From Symsagittifera roscoffensis (lineage: Eukaryota > Xenacoelomorpha > Acoela > Convolutidae): a stretch of DNA of 64,000 bases. The notes under the pieces were generated by a model. That model searched no databases and was not told the DNA's origin. It saw nothing but the letters and a program-made list of their open reading frames with translations. The DNA lies in contig NC_087066.1 in NCBI RefSeq assembly GCF_963678635.1, forward strand, positions 6,911,954 to 6,975,953. Direction: 5' to 3'. Shown here piece after piece: positions 8,865 to 18,935 of the stretch (positions are counted from its first letter, which is position 1; each line of letters starts with the position of its first letter). The position numbers and the translations under genes are program-made.

Positions 8865-10472
8865 TCAGCCTTGTTTCGAAAAAACGTCTGCGTTCCGATT
8901 TAGCACCGCTCTGAGCGAATCTAGTTCCTTGTCTGATATTTTACCCTTCAGATGTTCTATCTCAGGTAGGACAGGTTTATTCGCTGCTAACTCTGCCTCC
9001 GTCGGTCTCTCAGGGAAGTTGGAACAACTAGACAGCCCATCGTCTGTTTCCGACTTCATTGAAAACAATTTCCTAGAAGATTTCAATTCATTCACTCTTT
9101 TCATTATACATTCTTGGTTCGCATGTAATGGACATTTAGTAATATCAAACTTTTTCAAGTTCTCCACACTCTGAAAGTCTGTGTTCAGAGGCAAAGCGTA
9201 GCCAAGTTTCTTTCCCCTCTGTATTGTCACTGTTGTTGCTTCTGTGTTCAATAACACACTCACACACAGTCCGCTCTGAGTGAGTGAGAAGCTTCTTCCT
9301 AAAATAGCCGAGCTTTTACTGTTTGGATTTGGCACCAGACACACCTGTCTGTCATTGCTGAGTTCATTCAAGTTCCTCATCCTAAACGTCGCTACTACGG
9401 CTTGGTTCGGTTTTAATCTAACTTTTCGATCCAGAAAAATCGGCACCTTGGCCTGATTAATTAAGATCTTATTAAGAGGTCTTTTCTCATACTTTCTCTC
9501 AGGATCCTTGATCCTAATCAATCCGTCATTGAGATCGATCGTGACGTCAAAGTTGCGAACGAAATCCCTTCCTAGGATGAACTGGTCGGATTCGTCCAAA
9601 TTCTCTACTACTAGGAAGCTCATCCAAAGATGTCTTCCTCCGAGCTGCAGTGAAATGATCGGGGTTCGTCCGGCGACATAGATCGCTCCCTGATTGGCAG
9701 CTGCCAACCTGATGTTTGTCGGTATGAGATCCGACCTTTCGAAACCCATGTCGGTCCAAGTTTTGACTGGCATGACACTAACCACTGCTCCCGTGTCTAG
9801 CAGTCCCTTTACTGAAAGTTGTCTGCCTTGCACGTCCAGAACGTGTGCGGCCAGATCAGCCTCGCAACCAATATGCACCGCATCTTGTTCGAGCATCGCG
9901 TTGTGTCCGATTCGTCTGACCTTCAGCTCCTCTTGACCAATGTATATCCGGCCAACCTGATCGTTCGCATCAGTTATGTGAGCTTTCGTGTAGATATTGA
10001 TGCCATCCACTTTCATCAGGATCGGGTAAGGGCCATGGACATCGATATAATGTCCGTCCACTTTCATCAGTCTCGGACCTCCCGTTGTGAGCAGCGCTCG
10101 CACTGCCCTGGAGTCCAGTTTGGGATCCTTCTCCTTCAGGTAGTCGGAATAGATGTCCAGGTGGACTAGTGTAATCTCGGATGGTTCACTCAAGTTCTTG
10201 ACCACATGGTGCCCTGCGACTGAGATGATGGACATTATTTTGGTCCCCGCCTTCGTCATGCCGAAAGTCTTACCAGATATAACGTTCAGTTTTAGTCCCT
10301 GTTTCTTGGGTTCCTCTTTGTCTTCTACTTTTGTCGTTTTACCCAGAACATTAAAACTTTCCCGAAGATCTGTGCTCTCCAGCTCCGACCTTACCCATTG
10401 CTCCACTTCTTTCGTGGCTAGGTCCTGTTTGACATTCTGCAGCGCTGTCCTTGCCGCCAGGCCGTAATCCAC
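8865..10472 (-). CDS. Aspartic protease region of the retroelement polyprotein
   Basis: A 535-codon frame with the retropepsin active site LLDTGAVVSVMP at about residue 225 and the second protease signature FILGRDFVRNF at about residue 295. The ~200 residues before the active site and ~200 after it have no motif I recognise; the latter connects to RT. The listed start is GTG and internal; the frame is reached from the gag C-terminal frame by a shift near 10470-10510. It ends at 8865, where a T-run indel separates it from RT. Confidence 0.85.
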   Translation of the reverse strand: MDYGLAARTALQNVKQDLATKEVEQWVRSELESTDLRESFNVLGKTTKVEDKEEPKKQGLKLNVISGKTFGMTKAGTKIMSIISVAGHHVVKNLSEPSEITLVHLDIYSDYLKEKDPKLDSRAVRALLTTGGPRLMKVDGHYIDVHGPYPILMKVDGINIYTKAHITDANDQVGRIYIGQEELKVRRIGHNAMLEQDAVHIGCEADLAAHVLDVQGRQLSVKGLLDTGAVVSVMPVKTWTDMGFERSDLIPTNIRLAAANQGAIYVAGRTPIISLQLGGRHLWMSFLVVENLDESDQFILGRDFVRNFDVTIDLNDGLIRIKDPERKYEKRPLNKILINQAKVPIFLDRKVRLKPNQAVVATFRMRNLNELSNDRQVCLVPNPNSKSSAILGRSFSLTQSGLCVSVLLNTEATTVTIQRGKKLGYALPLNTDFQSVENLKKFDITKCPLHANQECIMKRVNELKSSRKLFSMKSETDDGLSSCSNFPERPTEAELAANKPVLPEIEHLKGKISDKELDSLRAVLNRNADVFSKQG

Positions 10473-10740
10473 CTTGAGTGGGCTAGACGACTCTGCTTCG
10501 AGTTCGAGGCTACCACCTCGTCAGGCCATGTCCTAACCTTTTTGGTCGTGAAGGTGCTCGGTGTCGTCTCTTTTCTCCGAGATTCAGCCTCGTTCATCAG
10601 ACGTGCTCGACTGGCTTTGACACCTGAAAGCGCCTCTTCGTGGCGGGGATGTTTCGCGTCCGCTACTGCGTCCCAAAATTGAGTACAATCCGACTTGAAG
10701 TGTCCCTCCAAATTACAGAAGAAACACCCTTCTGACCATA
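10418..10740 (-). CDS. Gag C-terminal fragment with second CCHC zinc knuckle
   Basis: This frame resumes gag after a one-base shift near 10740. It contains a second CX2CX4HX4C knuckle (CFFCNLEGHFKSDC, 10684-10725), followed by a charged segment. In the main gag frame the same bases read as nonsense after KYGQKG. The two knuckles, about 115 bp apart, are typical of a nucleocapsid that binds element RNA. Confidence 0.7.
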
Positions 10741-13104
10741 TTTCATGATGAGCCCTCTGACGTACTCTTCATGATCCTCGTCGGTCGCGTCGGCGTCCTC
10801 GAGAAAAAAGCCTATGGCCTTCATGTTCTGTTTGTATGCAGAACACGCAGAAACGTGATGGTCCATCGAACCACAATTCGCACACGACCTCCTCTTATCC
10901 ATGTCATCGCGAGGTTTGTACCAACTGGAATTCGCACCAGTGTTTGTCCCGCTATAGTTGCTATAACTGCTGTAACGGTTTTGCGCCCTCGGTTTTATGA
11001 GTAAATACTCGCGTGACTTCATACGCAAGTCGTCAGGCGTGGGTACCTGGTCAAGCGACAGGGTGAAGTGAGTGGCCAACATCGTCTTCAACTCCTCACT
11101 CCTTACTCCATCCATAAACTTCGAAGCAATCGCCAAGTTTCGCTCGGATATTCTCTCATCCGGGTTGCTTCTCCTCCTGAGCAATTCAAGGTCGTCCAAG
11201 AATTTATCTATTGATTCTTCATCTCTCTGACGCCTCTTCTCGAACTTCACCATAGCCTGGTGCCCTTGTACTCCAGAGCCGAAACGATTCAGCAGGATGT
11301 CGAATATCTTGCGAGCGCTGTCTCTCTCATTGGCTCTTTTCGCCATTACACAACTTAATGCAGTACCCTCCAGGTTGGTCGTCAGCGCGCTGCACTCTTG
11401 TTTCTTGGAGAGATTCTCTTTCTCAAAGTGTAACTTCATCACCTCTATCCAGGTATCAATGCAGCCGTCTGACTCGTCTTTATATGACTTCGGCTTTTTC
11501 AGTGTTCTTCTTGACCTCTCTCCCCTCTCGGTTGACTTCGAGAGCTTGGTGATGAATGTTTCAAGAGATCTGTTCAGAGGCTCAAACATCGAGGCATACA
11601 TCGTTGTGTCTTGTGAGACTGTAGTCATATCTGGTACTGAACTGACTTGTGGCACGGTTGGCAATCTTGTCTCCGGGGTGGCATCTGCCTCCGGCGGGAC
11701 TGGATTCGTCCAGCCAGGCCTCTGCGGGGCTGCCCTTGGCCGCTCCTTGTTTCTATGTTCGAAGTTCGTTCTCGAGCCTTGCTGGGCTCTGGCACTGTAG
11801 CCCGTATCATCTCCAACATTCGCATGGCGTGAGCGCTCCCTTGAGTTGGAATGCTCCTGCCAACTACTCCCATTTAGGATCGCGTCAAGCTTCCGCATCA
11901 TCAAGTCAGATTTGGCGTCCAACCTCTTTTCCAGGCCCGTCATCGTTTGGGCGTAGGTATTATCATGATCATTCAATAATCGCTCGATCTCTCTTGTCAT
12001 CCTAGCCTCTCTTTCCTCTGACTCTTTGTTTGCCTGTGCCAGGCTCTCAGCCAGGCATTGATCAGTGTTACGAATCAATTGAGCCTGATCAAACCTCGCC
12101 TGCGACTTCACGTGCGTTAGCTCATCTTTCAAACTCTCTCGACCATGGTGAGCTCTCTCGTCAACTTGATCTATCCTCTTAGTCATGTCCCGCCTCAATT
12201 CATCCAGGCCATTCATCACACCAGCGAACATGTCACTTATGTCACCAGCTGCCCCCAATGGCGGGGTTAGCCCCAGAGAAGACAAGGTCAACTGCGGCTG
12301 TAGCCTAGTACTCGATGACGCACCGCCCTTTTGCTTGTGCATTGACGTCATCAGTCTGTCAAACGTTGATGATGCTCCCATCGTTATCCCATCTGACATA
12401 GGCCTGGTCGGCGAGGCAGAAGACGCCTCCCTGCTCATGTCGTTCCTTGGGCACGGTGTGAAGTTCACATCCGGATGGGTCATTTCCGGTTGGTCGTAAC
12501 TAGAGGATAGACCTCCGGCTTGTAGCGACGTCACGCGCTCATCGTACAAAGACTTCCAACTTTTCTTTGCCTTCGAGAACGTCTGCTCTTCACCCGGACT
12601 CATACTCGACATCATCGCGTTGTTGCTCTGCTTGGCCAAAGATGAGTGTGTACTTGTCGGATGTGAAGGTTCCTTTCTCCATTTATAGCTCTTAGTCTCT
12701 GATTTGGACATTCCCCTGTACAACACTTCCTCCCGAGGTTCGACCTCGGGACGCTCCGAGGTCTCCTCTGTCCTCTCGACTTCCTCCCGTTCGAGGACCT
12801 CGTCTGGCTCAAAGTCGGGTCGAATGAGCGTTCGCTCCCCTTCGTCGAAGGGATCCACCAGCGTTTCGCTCGCAGGCCCGGCCTCGGCGCTCCGCCCTTG
12901 ATTGCCATCGAGGTTTTTCTCGCTCCTTAGTTTCATTTCGCTCACTGAAAGATCAGGTTGACCTTTAGTCGATTCGTCTTCAGCAAACGCGTCGGAAGCG
13001 CTGCTAAACGAGGTTTGGCTACGCCTAGTTTTAAATTTCTGCGTGCTTCCCTTGCTTAGCCTGGGAATTTTAGTAGTCGATCCTAGCGAGTCCCTGCGCT
13101 GCAT
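10663..13104 (-). CDS. Gag polyprotein (capsid and nucleocapsid)
   Basis: I place the start at the ATG at 13102-13104 (MQRRDSLGSTTKI); the frame is open further upstream to 13164 but only with a TTG. The N-terminal ~300 residues are charged and Ser-rich. A coiled-coil-like stretch follows, then a capsid-like region with DTWIEVMKLHF, and RRRSNPDERISERNLA, as in Ty3/gypsy Gag. A CCHC knuckle CANCGSMDHHVSAC lies at 10841-10884. The frame loses sense after about 10740, where the second knuckle continues in another frame. Confidence 0.85.
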   Translation of the reverse strand: MQRRDSLGSTTKIPRLSKGSTQKFKTRRSQTSFSSASDAFAEDESTKGQPDLSVSEMKLRSEKNLDGNQGRSAEAGPASETLVDPFDEGERTLIRPDFEPDEVLEREEVERTEETSERPEVEPREEVLYRGMSKSETKSYKWRKEPSHPTSTHSSLAKQSNNAMMSSMSPGEEQTFSKAKKSWKSLYDERVTSLQAGGLSSSYDQPEMTHPDVNFTPCPRNDMSREASSASPTRPMSDGITMGASSTFDRLMTSMHKQKGGASSSTRLQPQLTLSSLGLTPPLGAAGDISDMFAGVMNGLDELRRDMTKRIDQVDERAHHGRESLKDELTHVKSQARFDQAQLIRNTDQCLAESLAQANKESEEREARMTREIERLLNDHDNTYAQTMTGLEKRLDAKSDLMMRKLDAILNGSSWQEHSNSRERSRHANVGDDTGYSARAQQGSRTNFEHRNKERPRAAPQRPGWTNPVPPEADATPETRLPTVPQVSSVPDMTTVSQDTTMYASMFEPLNRSLETFITKLSKSTERGERSRRTLKKPKSYKDESDGCIDTWIEVMKLHFEKENLSKKQECSALTTNLEGTALSCVMAKRANERDSARKIFDILLNRFGSGVQGHQAMVKFEKRRQRDEESIDKFLDDLELLRRRSNPDERISERNLAIASKFMDGVRSEELKTMLATHFTLSLDQVPTPDDLRMKSREYLLIKPRAQNRYSSYSNYSGTNTGANSSWYKPRDDMDKRRSCANCGSMDHHVSACSAYKQNMKAIGFFLEDADATDEDHEEYVRGLIMKYGQKGVSSVIWRDTSSRIVLNFGTQ

Positions 13105-13445
13105 AGTTTTTAACAAAATGAAAATATTCGTAATTTGATGGCAATGCAAACGTACCACAAACAAGATCTAGTTAAATCACTTAACGTTGCCTACTCGATT
13201 CCGTCAGTATCAAAATGTCTCTTAGATCTCTCACGACTAAACTAGTGACTCAGCTAAAGTTACACACAGGGTCTACCCAGTATTGATATAATGCTAACTC
13301 AACCCTGTTGTATAGTATAACAGTATCACTAAATTTCCACAAGATATAATCGACACACAAAACACAATAGATAATCAGATAAGAATATCCTACAGGTGAC
13401 AGCCACCTTTTGTCAGTATCAATTTATCGCCACACAATTTATCAA

Positions 13446-13872
13446 GTCACTGCTTTGTTAAAAATAAACAATCTTTGATAAAAAGCAGTGATGACTCAGA
13501 AACAGATCAATAAAACTTAGTCTTAAAGAAAAAGACTTCCCTCAATCGGAACGATCCGAAAGAACAAAGCCCAGGACACAGTCTTCTCAAGTGGGTGTGT
13601 ATTTGCCTAATACACCCACCGAGGTCTTCTTTTAGGTGCCCTGCGATTGCCCGAGCTGTCCTATTAAGTAGCTCAAGGCAACCTCTGATCGAAAATTTCT
13701 AAAGTCTATGAAAAAGCTCCCCCACACCCGGAACGCTCCAAGTGCACGAGAGCAGGGAACAACTTTTCTTCTCAAGTGAGTGTGTATTTGCCTAATACAC
13801 TCACCGAGGTCTTCTTTTATTTGTTCCCGGATTGCCCGAACTTTCCTATTAAGTAGCTCAAGGCAACCACAC
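13446..13872 (-). repeat. Structured leader upstream of gag: duplicated ~190-bp unit with conserved hairpins
   Basis: Two related units (about 13533-13690 and 13718-13872) share TATTAAGTAGCTCAAGGCAA and a central hairpin. Hairpin arms are GTGGG/CCCAC with inner TGTATT/AATACA in copy 1 (13591-13619), and GTGAG/CTCAC with the same inner arms in copy 2 (13776-13804). The one changed pair is compensated on both sides, which argues for selection on RNA (or cruciform) structure. An outer pairing also co-varies (CAGGACAC/GTGCCCTG versus GGGAACAA/TTGTTCCC). A third hairpin (CACTGCTTT/AAAGCAGTG) lies at 13446-13491. Position just 5' of gag suggests packaging, dimerisation or translation control. Confidence 0.6.
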
Positions 13873-14107
13873 AACCGAAATCACAATCAAAAAAAAATTT
13901 CTTTGTTCGGGTACTTCTGATACACCCAACGTAGAATCCAAAGTTGATCACGAATTCCCGGGTCAGAATGGGTTCTTATGACCCTGATAAGCACGCCTAA
14001 TATCCTAATATGATCCTAATTAAATGGATATTTTCCGTTTCCCAAATCGTCACAGAAGGTTTACTCAAGTCTCTAACAAGGAAGATCGTTAGAAGGTTTA
14101 AGACACT

Positions 14108-17040
14108 CCGGAGGGTTACCTCGGAGGGTACCTTGATCACCCAAGTTACTTCGGAGGGTACCTTAATCACCCAAGTTACTTCGGAGGGTCCCCCTAAATT
14201 TACTAAGGAGGGTCAATAAGATGCTTAATATGCTCCGGAGGGTTACTTCGGAGGGTACCACCAAAATTTTCAAATTTCTGAGCTTCACTCAGAAGGTCCT
14301 TCAATCGACTTCAGGAAGCGTCAAAACAAGCTAAATTCTCTATCAGGGGGGCTGTCTTAACTTCTTTGGATAACCTCGTGGAAATTTTCCACTAAGGAGG
14401 GTTGCTAAGGGGTTTAGCTGACTCCGGAGGGTTACTTCGGAGGGTTCCCCAAAAATCACGAAAAAGGTTATGTTACCGCGATAAAGTCTCCAAAAGCGGT
14501 CTACCTGACTTAAAACTAGGTTGGCTGACACGGTCAACCTCCCCAGTTGGATAAAAAGGTGTTTTGATAAAAATTTTCCGCCGCTCGGAGGGTTACCTGT
14601 AATTTGGACCCTCCGAACCAACAAATTCTAAAAAAATTTTCTTTTCCGAGATTATCAACCCAAAAACGGTTGCGGTCCGGAAAATTGGTCCAAAATGTCG
14701 ACTTATGGTACCAAAATTATCCCGATCGGATGACTAGTCTTTGAGAAATTGCCAAAAACGTGTTTGTCCAAATGGCCCTTTTTCACCACCTATATAGGTT
14801 CTGAGAAACTTTTTCCGCAATTCCTATCGAAAGTGCCTAAAAATAATTGAAACGAGCGTAGTAGCCCTGTACGGCACTGGAATAATGCAAAAAACCGGAC
14901 CAAAATTGGTTTAGAAACAAACATTTGGCCAAAAACTATCAAATTTGGACCCTCCGATTCCTTCCTTTTCCAAACCTTAAGTCGTTAGCTCTATCCACGG
15001 AGCTACTCGGAGGGTTACCCAAAAATCTCTCTAGTAACCGAGCACGTTATGCTAGCACGCTACTAACGCAAAAAATTTTATTGCTCTAACTCTAAAAACT
15101 CAAAAACTCGATCTCCAAAACAGATTGACAAAATTCAGAAAATTATCGAAATTTTGACCGAAAAATTTTGGTTTTTTCCAACTTCTACTGAGTCTTTTCT
15201 CACGCGGTTTCTTTAGTTAGGGGGATCGAACTACGTAGCTACTCCCTATATAAAAGCTTTTTGTTGTTCGGAAAAGCTCGGATATCCAAAAATTTGGGGG
15301 TCTACAGTTTGATCGAAAATCGATGATTTTCAACAAAATTGGGTGTTTTTTTTTTGTCTAATTGAGGAGATAAGTAATATGTAATAAGGATAATAACCTA
15401 TTAGTAGTCGTTAATGAATAGTACTATACCCTCCTTTGCACCAAAATACCCGAATTAAGTACCTTAACTCGGAAATTTGTAATCGATGGAGGGTACAATC
15501 GGACCGCGCCAATCGTGCCCCCCACCACTTAAGTTTTAATGAAATAGTACCCGAACGATACTAAAATTGCTTCAACGATACCCAACAGTCGTTGCGGATG
15601 TTGTCCTTGATGTCCCTGTTGAGTGTGGAACACGTTGATCAGCTTGCCACTCTACCCTCCGGCCACCGGCAAAATCACCATTAACGTGCTTAAACACTCA
15701 AATTACACTCGAGGGAGGGTATCCAACCCTTCACCAAAACACACAATCTTTCTATCAGAAACGATAAAAATCAATCTGAAACAACAACATATAGGAAGGT
15801 CAGATCACATCTCGTCCGGAAATAACATATAAACTGTCACTTTATGTTTTTTACTGTTTTTGGTCTTTTTTGGATTTTTTACTGTTTTTTTGTACTTTTT
15901 TGTTTTCAAATAAATTTATTTTTGGCTTTTTCTTGGTTATACACTATTTTTGTTTGGTTTTACGCTTTCTCTTTAATTGTTTTTGGTCCTGGTGCCTCAG
16001 GACAAGTGGGCTCTAGATTTCCCACCTAACCCTCCGGCCCCCGGAATTTTCGGTGTTAACTGAGTTAAAAAGCTAAATTGTACTAGACGGAGGGTACGCA
16101 CCTTCCCCCTAGTACAACAACGGTCATTAAGGCCTCTAACTCGGGCATACGCCCGGAGCGGAGGGTACGTCGCTGAAACGCTTGCTGATCATGATGGTTT
16201 CATGCCTTTAACAGGCCCACCCAGGAGCGCCATAAAAACGTCTATGTAACATTCGCCCAAATACTACACAGCGACGGAGCGTAGAAAAAGTACCTATTAA
16301 CGACTGGCAGGCGTCAGTTACCTTAATCCTACTCGTTTTTCACCGTCTCGACCTTGCCAGTTGATTTTCTGGTCTGTTTAGGGCAAAGTAAAAAGTTACC
16401 ATTTTTAGGCCATCAGTCAAACGACTTTTGATCAGCTTTCGTTTACATGCGAACACAACCACATAGCTGAGTCTCGGATCCTCAGACTACATGATTGTCA
16501 TTAAAAACACGGCTCAAACAACCTATTTTAACATATTTTTGTGTGACAGTTCTATATTAAATCCATTGGAGATGGATTGACCCTTTCCTCTTTCTAGCTA
16601 CTCATGTTCTGAAATATCAAACAATAACGGTGTTAATTAAGATCTATGACATTACAGCAGCTATACAGTCAGTCTATACAGTCCCTTCACATAGAACAGT
16701 CTCTGGGGGACCAAGCCTCCGCTCCCGTAATATTCCTGAGATAACGCTCTTATCTCTTATAATTCGTGTCCCGGGAGGGTTCCGTGGTGTATTTCTTCCC
16801 CCACTGAAGCCTCCTTCTCCACCAATATCTGTTAACAAGTGTCTTATCGTGCGTTGTTGCCACGATAAGAGGCTTCGTGTTTTCAGTCTCTGGTACGACT
16901 GTTTTTCACAATATCCGTCGTTGTTCTCATTTTCGTCACTTTTTGGCTCAAAATGGCCGTCTTTTTCTATTTCTCAGAAATGTTCACTCTTCAATCGAAA
17001 TTTTAAAAATAAAAATTCTAGAACATTCTGACCCTCCTTC
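14108..17040. repeat. Dispersed array of GGAGGGT motifs (more than 20 copies)
   Basis: The core GGAGGGT, usually in the context CGGAGGGT(T)ACC, recurs on both strands. Examples lie near 14110, 14122, 14152, 14182, 14236, 14250, 14433, 14447, 14586, 14613, 15009, 15488, 15713, 16089, 16160, 16774 and 17031. Less than one copy of the 7-mer would be expected by chance in 3 kb. Three places hold a paired form, CTCCGGAGGGTTAC then CGGAGGGT 12-14 bp later (14108, 14233, 14431). The stretch has no supported gene. It may be the LTR and/or leader of the adjacent retroelement, or a separate repeat. Confidence 0.6.
14121..14186. repeat. 30-bp tandem repeat
   Basis: Two full units, 14121-14150 and 14151-14180, differ at one base and are followed by the start of a third. 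Each begins with TCGGAGGGTACC and ends with CACCCAAGTTACT, so the GGAGGGT motif is phased at 30 bp here. Confidence 0.8.
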
Positions 17041-18935
17041 GCAACACTTTTTCGTTCATAAGGCCTTTAGTCGTTCTTTTTTACGTCGCCGGAAGGTTGT
17101 GCTGTGTCATCTGGCAGAATGGCACACTATTGTCCTCGGTTGATTGTCACCTCAATTGTTCGGTTAATTGCAACACTTGTTGGACAAATTGTTTTCTTGG
17201 GCTAATTGACAATTTTTTTTCACACTTCGGTTGCCGGAATTCTTTTGTAGTAATCGAAACTTTACATATTTTTTTTTCACTCAGGTCCGGCTGTTTGTAC
17301 AGTAGATCTTGAAAAAAAAATCAGATTCAATCGTAAACGCACTGAAATTTATCGATAAATAACAGCCATAAAAGGACAATAAATGTTTTCTCAAATGTCG
17401 GAAACTGTAGAAACAACATAGTTGTATATGCAGCGAATTATTGATAGCAAAAACGAAGTTTAACTGCCAGAAACCTGTCCTCGAGGTAAGACAAGGTCAA
17501 TTTTAGATAGTTAGTTGCGTTTTTGCGAGATCTGCAGCTTTTTTTACTTACGCAATTTTAACATAACTTTTGCATGGCTATTATGTAATTATAACGTAAT
17601 AATAGTCACAAAAGCGTAACCGAACCCTTTTCACTACCCACAACTAAATGTCTAAATGGTCTTGGGGCGGCTCGAACCTACGCCTTGGACTGACTCGGAC
17701 TATTTTTGGATCTTTAGCTTAGACCGCATGGCCATCTGTAATTTAGTTTTGGGTTTACTGCATTTGTAGTTAAAGCTTACGATCGTATTTCAATAAGAAG
17801 CATTGCGGACGAAAATCGCTCAAAAAAGCAAAAAAAAATGTCTACTCGTGATTAACTCGTTGTTGGTTTGTTTATTATGGCCCGAAGAATTTTATTTGCT
17901 TTAATACTGTAATAAATTGTTTCACAAAAACTATCGATAATTTGCTTCCGTCAATAAATTCGTTTTTCTTCCGCTGTACCAAGTAAGTTATCAATGAAAA
18001 ACCCCTGGGATAAATTTGTGAAATAGATTGCTCGCAGAGCACAAATCAAAAAAGAAGACAAGTTCCTTCTTGTTCGGAGAAAAATCATTTTATTCAATTA
18101 GTTTTTTTTCCAAAATTGAAAGATGCAAAAGACGATACGTTGATTTAGACGGACAAAACAAACGAAAGAAGAGCAGTTTAATAATATTATAGATTGAAAA
18201 AAGTCAAAAAAAATGTTACAATCCATATCAAATCAGTTATCGAGCTTATTAAAAAATTTTTGAAATTGAAGTTGAATGGAATTAGATTTGATTGCTATTC
18301 ATGGAACATCGGTGCAAGCTTGGCGCATGTAATTTTAAGCAGCCCAGACCTGAGATTCCTTAAATTTGATCTAATGATCTGTTTGAAGCGAGACAGGTTG
18401 ATGCTATTTTTCTGGAGTAAGACACCTCTGCTGCTAAAAAGATCAAAAAGATTGATTGCTTCATTTGAAATTTTAACTCATTTAGATGCAAATTACATTA
18501 GGGAATCTAACTTGTTTCATGAAATCCAATCTAACACTTTGGAAAGCTTAAACCTGCCTCTGCATTATGATTTATAGGACTTGAAAGGGAAGGACGCTCT
18601 ACTTAAAATTCCTCATTTGTGTTCTTTATTCGCCTTCTTCAGAGTTATGATCTGTAATTATTTATAAATCTGGTTTAATTTAATGTTTCAAACTTTTGTC
18701 TTCGACTCCTCGAAAGTTAGACCTCAGTTGAAGTTATATGCGGTTGAATTCAAGTAACTTTCGCATCGGACAATTTTCTTTTTAATTGACTCATCAAGTT
18801 TTACTGTTTTGAATGAAAGTTCTCTAGAAATCGTTTCTTTTCTCGTGTTATTGGAATTTTTGAGTTCGAGAAGTTTTGAGTTTGCAATGGAAGTTGTCGT
18901 TTTCAGTTATAGTCACTGATTCAGACTCTTTGAAA
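17041..18935. other. Non-coding stretch, no gene supported
   Basis: AT-rich sequence with poly-T and poly-A runs. Apart from the tRNA-derived fragment I see nothing. A 127-codon open frame at 18194-18577 begins at TTG and resembles no family. Confidence 0.5.
17655..17745 (-). repeat. Degenerate tRNA-derived sequence (SINE head or tRNA pseudogene)
   Basis: On the minus strand an A-box-like TGGCCATGCGGTCTAAG, close to tRNA-Leu/Ser, is followed after about 45 nt by a B box GGTTCGAGCC. The T-stem and acceptor stem do not pair, so it is not a functional tRNA. Confidence 0.5.

Larger units (their letters stand above)
1..13900 (-). mobile_element. Ty3/gypsy-type LTR retroelement internal region, 3' end outside window
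   Basis: All major retroelement modules appear in order on the minus strand: gag with CCHC knuckles, DTGA protease, RT with YVDD, RNase H, HHCC/DDE integrase with a GPF motif, then extra modules. RT-RNase H-integrase order and the GPF motif place it in Ty3/gypsy. The coding part is richer in G+C than the AT-rich flanks. The 3' LTR must lie before position 1. The 5' LTR edge could not be located, so the right boundary is approximate. At least seven single-base frameshifts, one in-frame stop and an integrase active-site change mean this copy is defective as read. Carrying a macro-like domain and SGNH domains is unusual for the group. Confidence 0.9.

Noticed and set aside
14010-14219. 69-codon frame with a 10-residue peptide repeat
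   Set aside because: The repeat is the 30-bp DNA repeat translated; no start context or family.
13900-15400. Attempt to place the 5' LTR boundary of the first element (TG...CA with adjacent tRNA-complementary site)
   Set aside because: No convincing primer-binding site next to a TG/CA boundary was found, and the matching LTR lies outside the window.
18194-18577. 127-codon plus-strand frame before the aldo/keto reductase
   Set aside because: Starts at TTG, no family resemblance, no splice or promoter support; such length can occur by chance.
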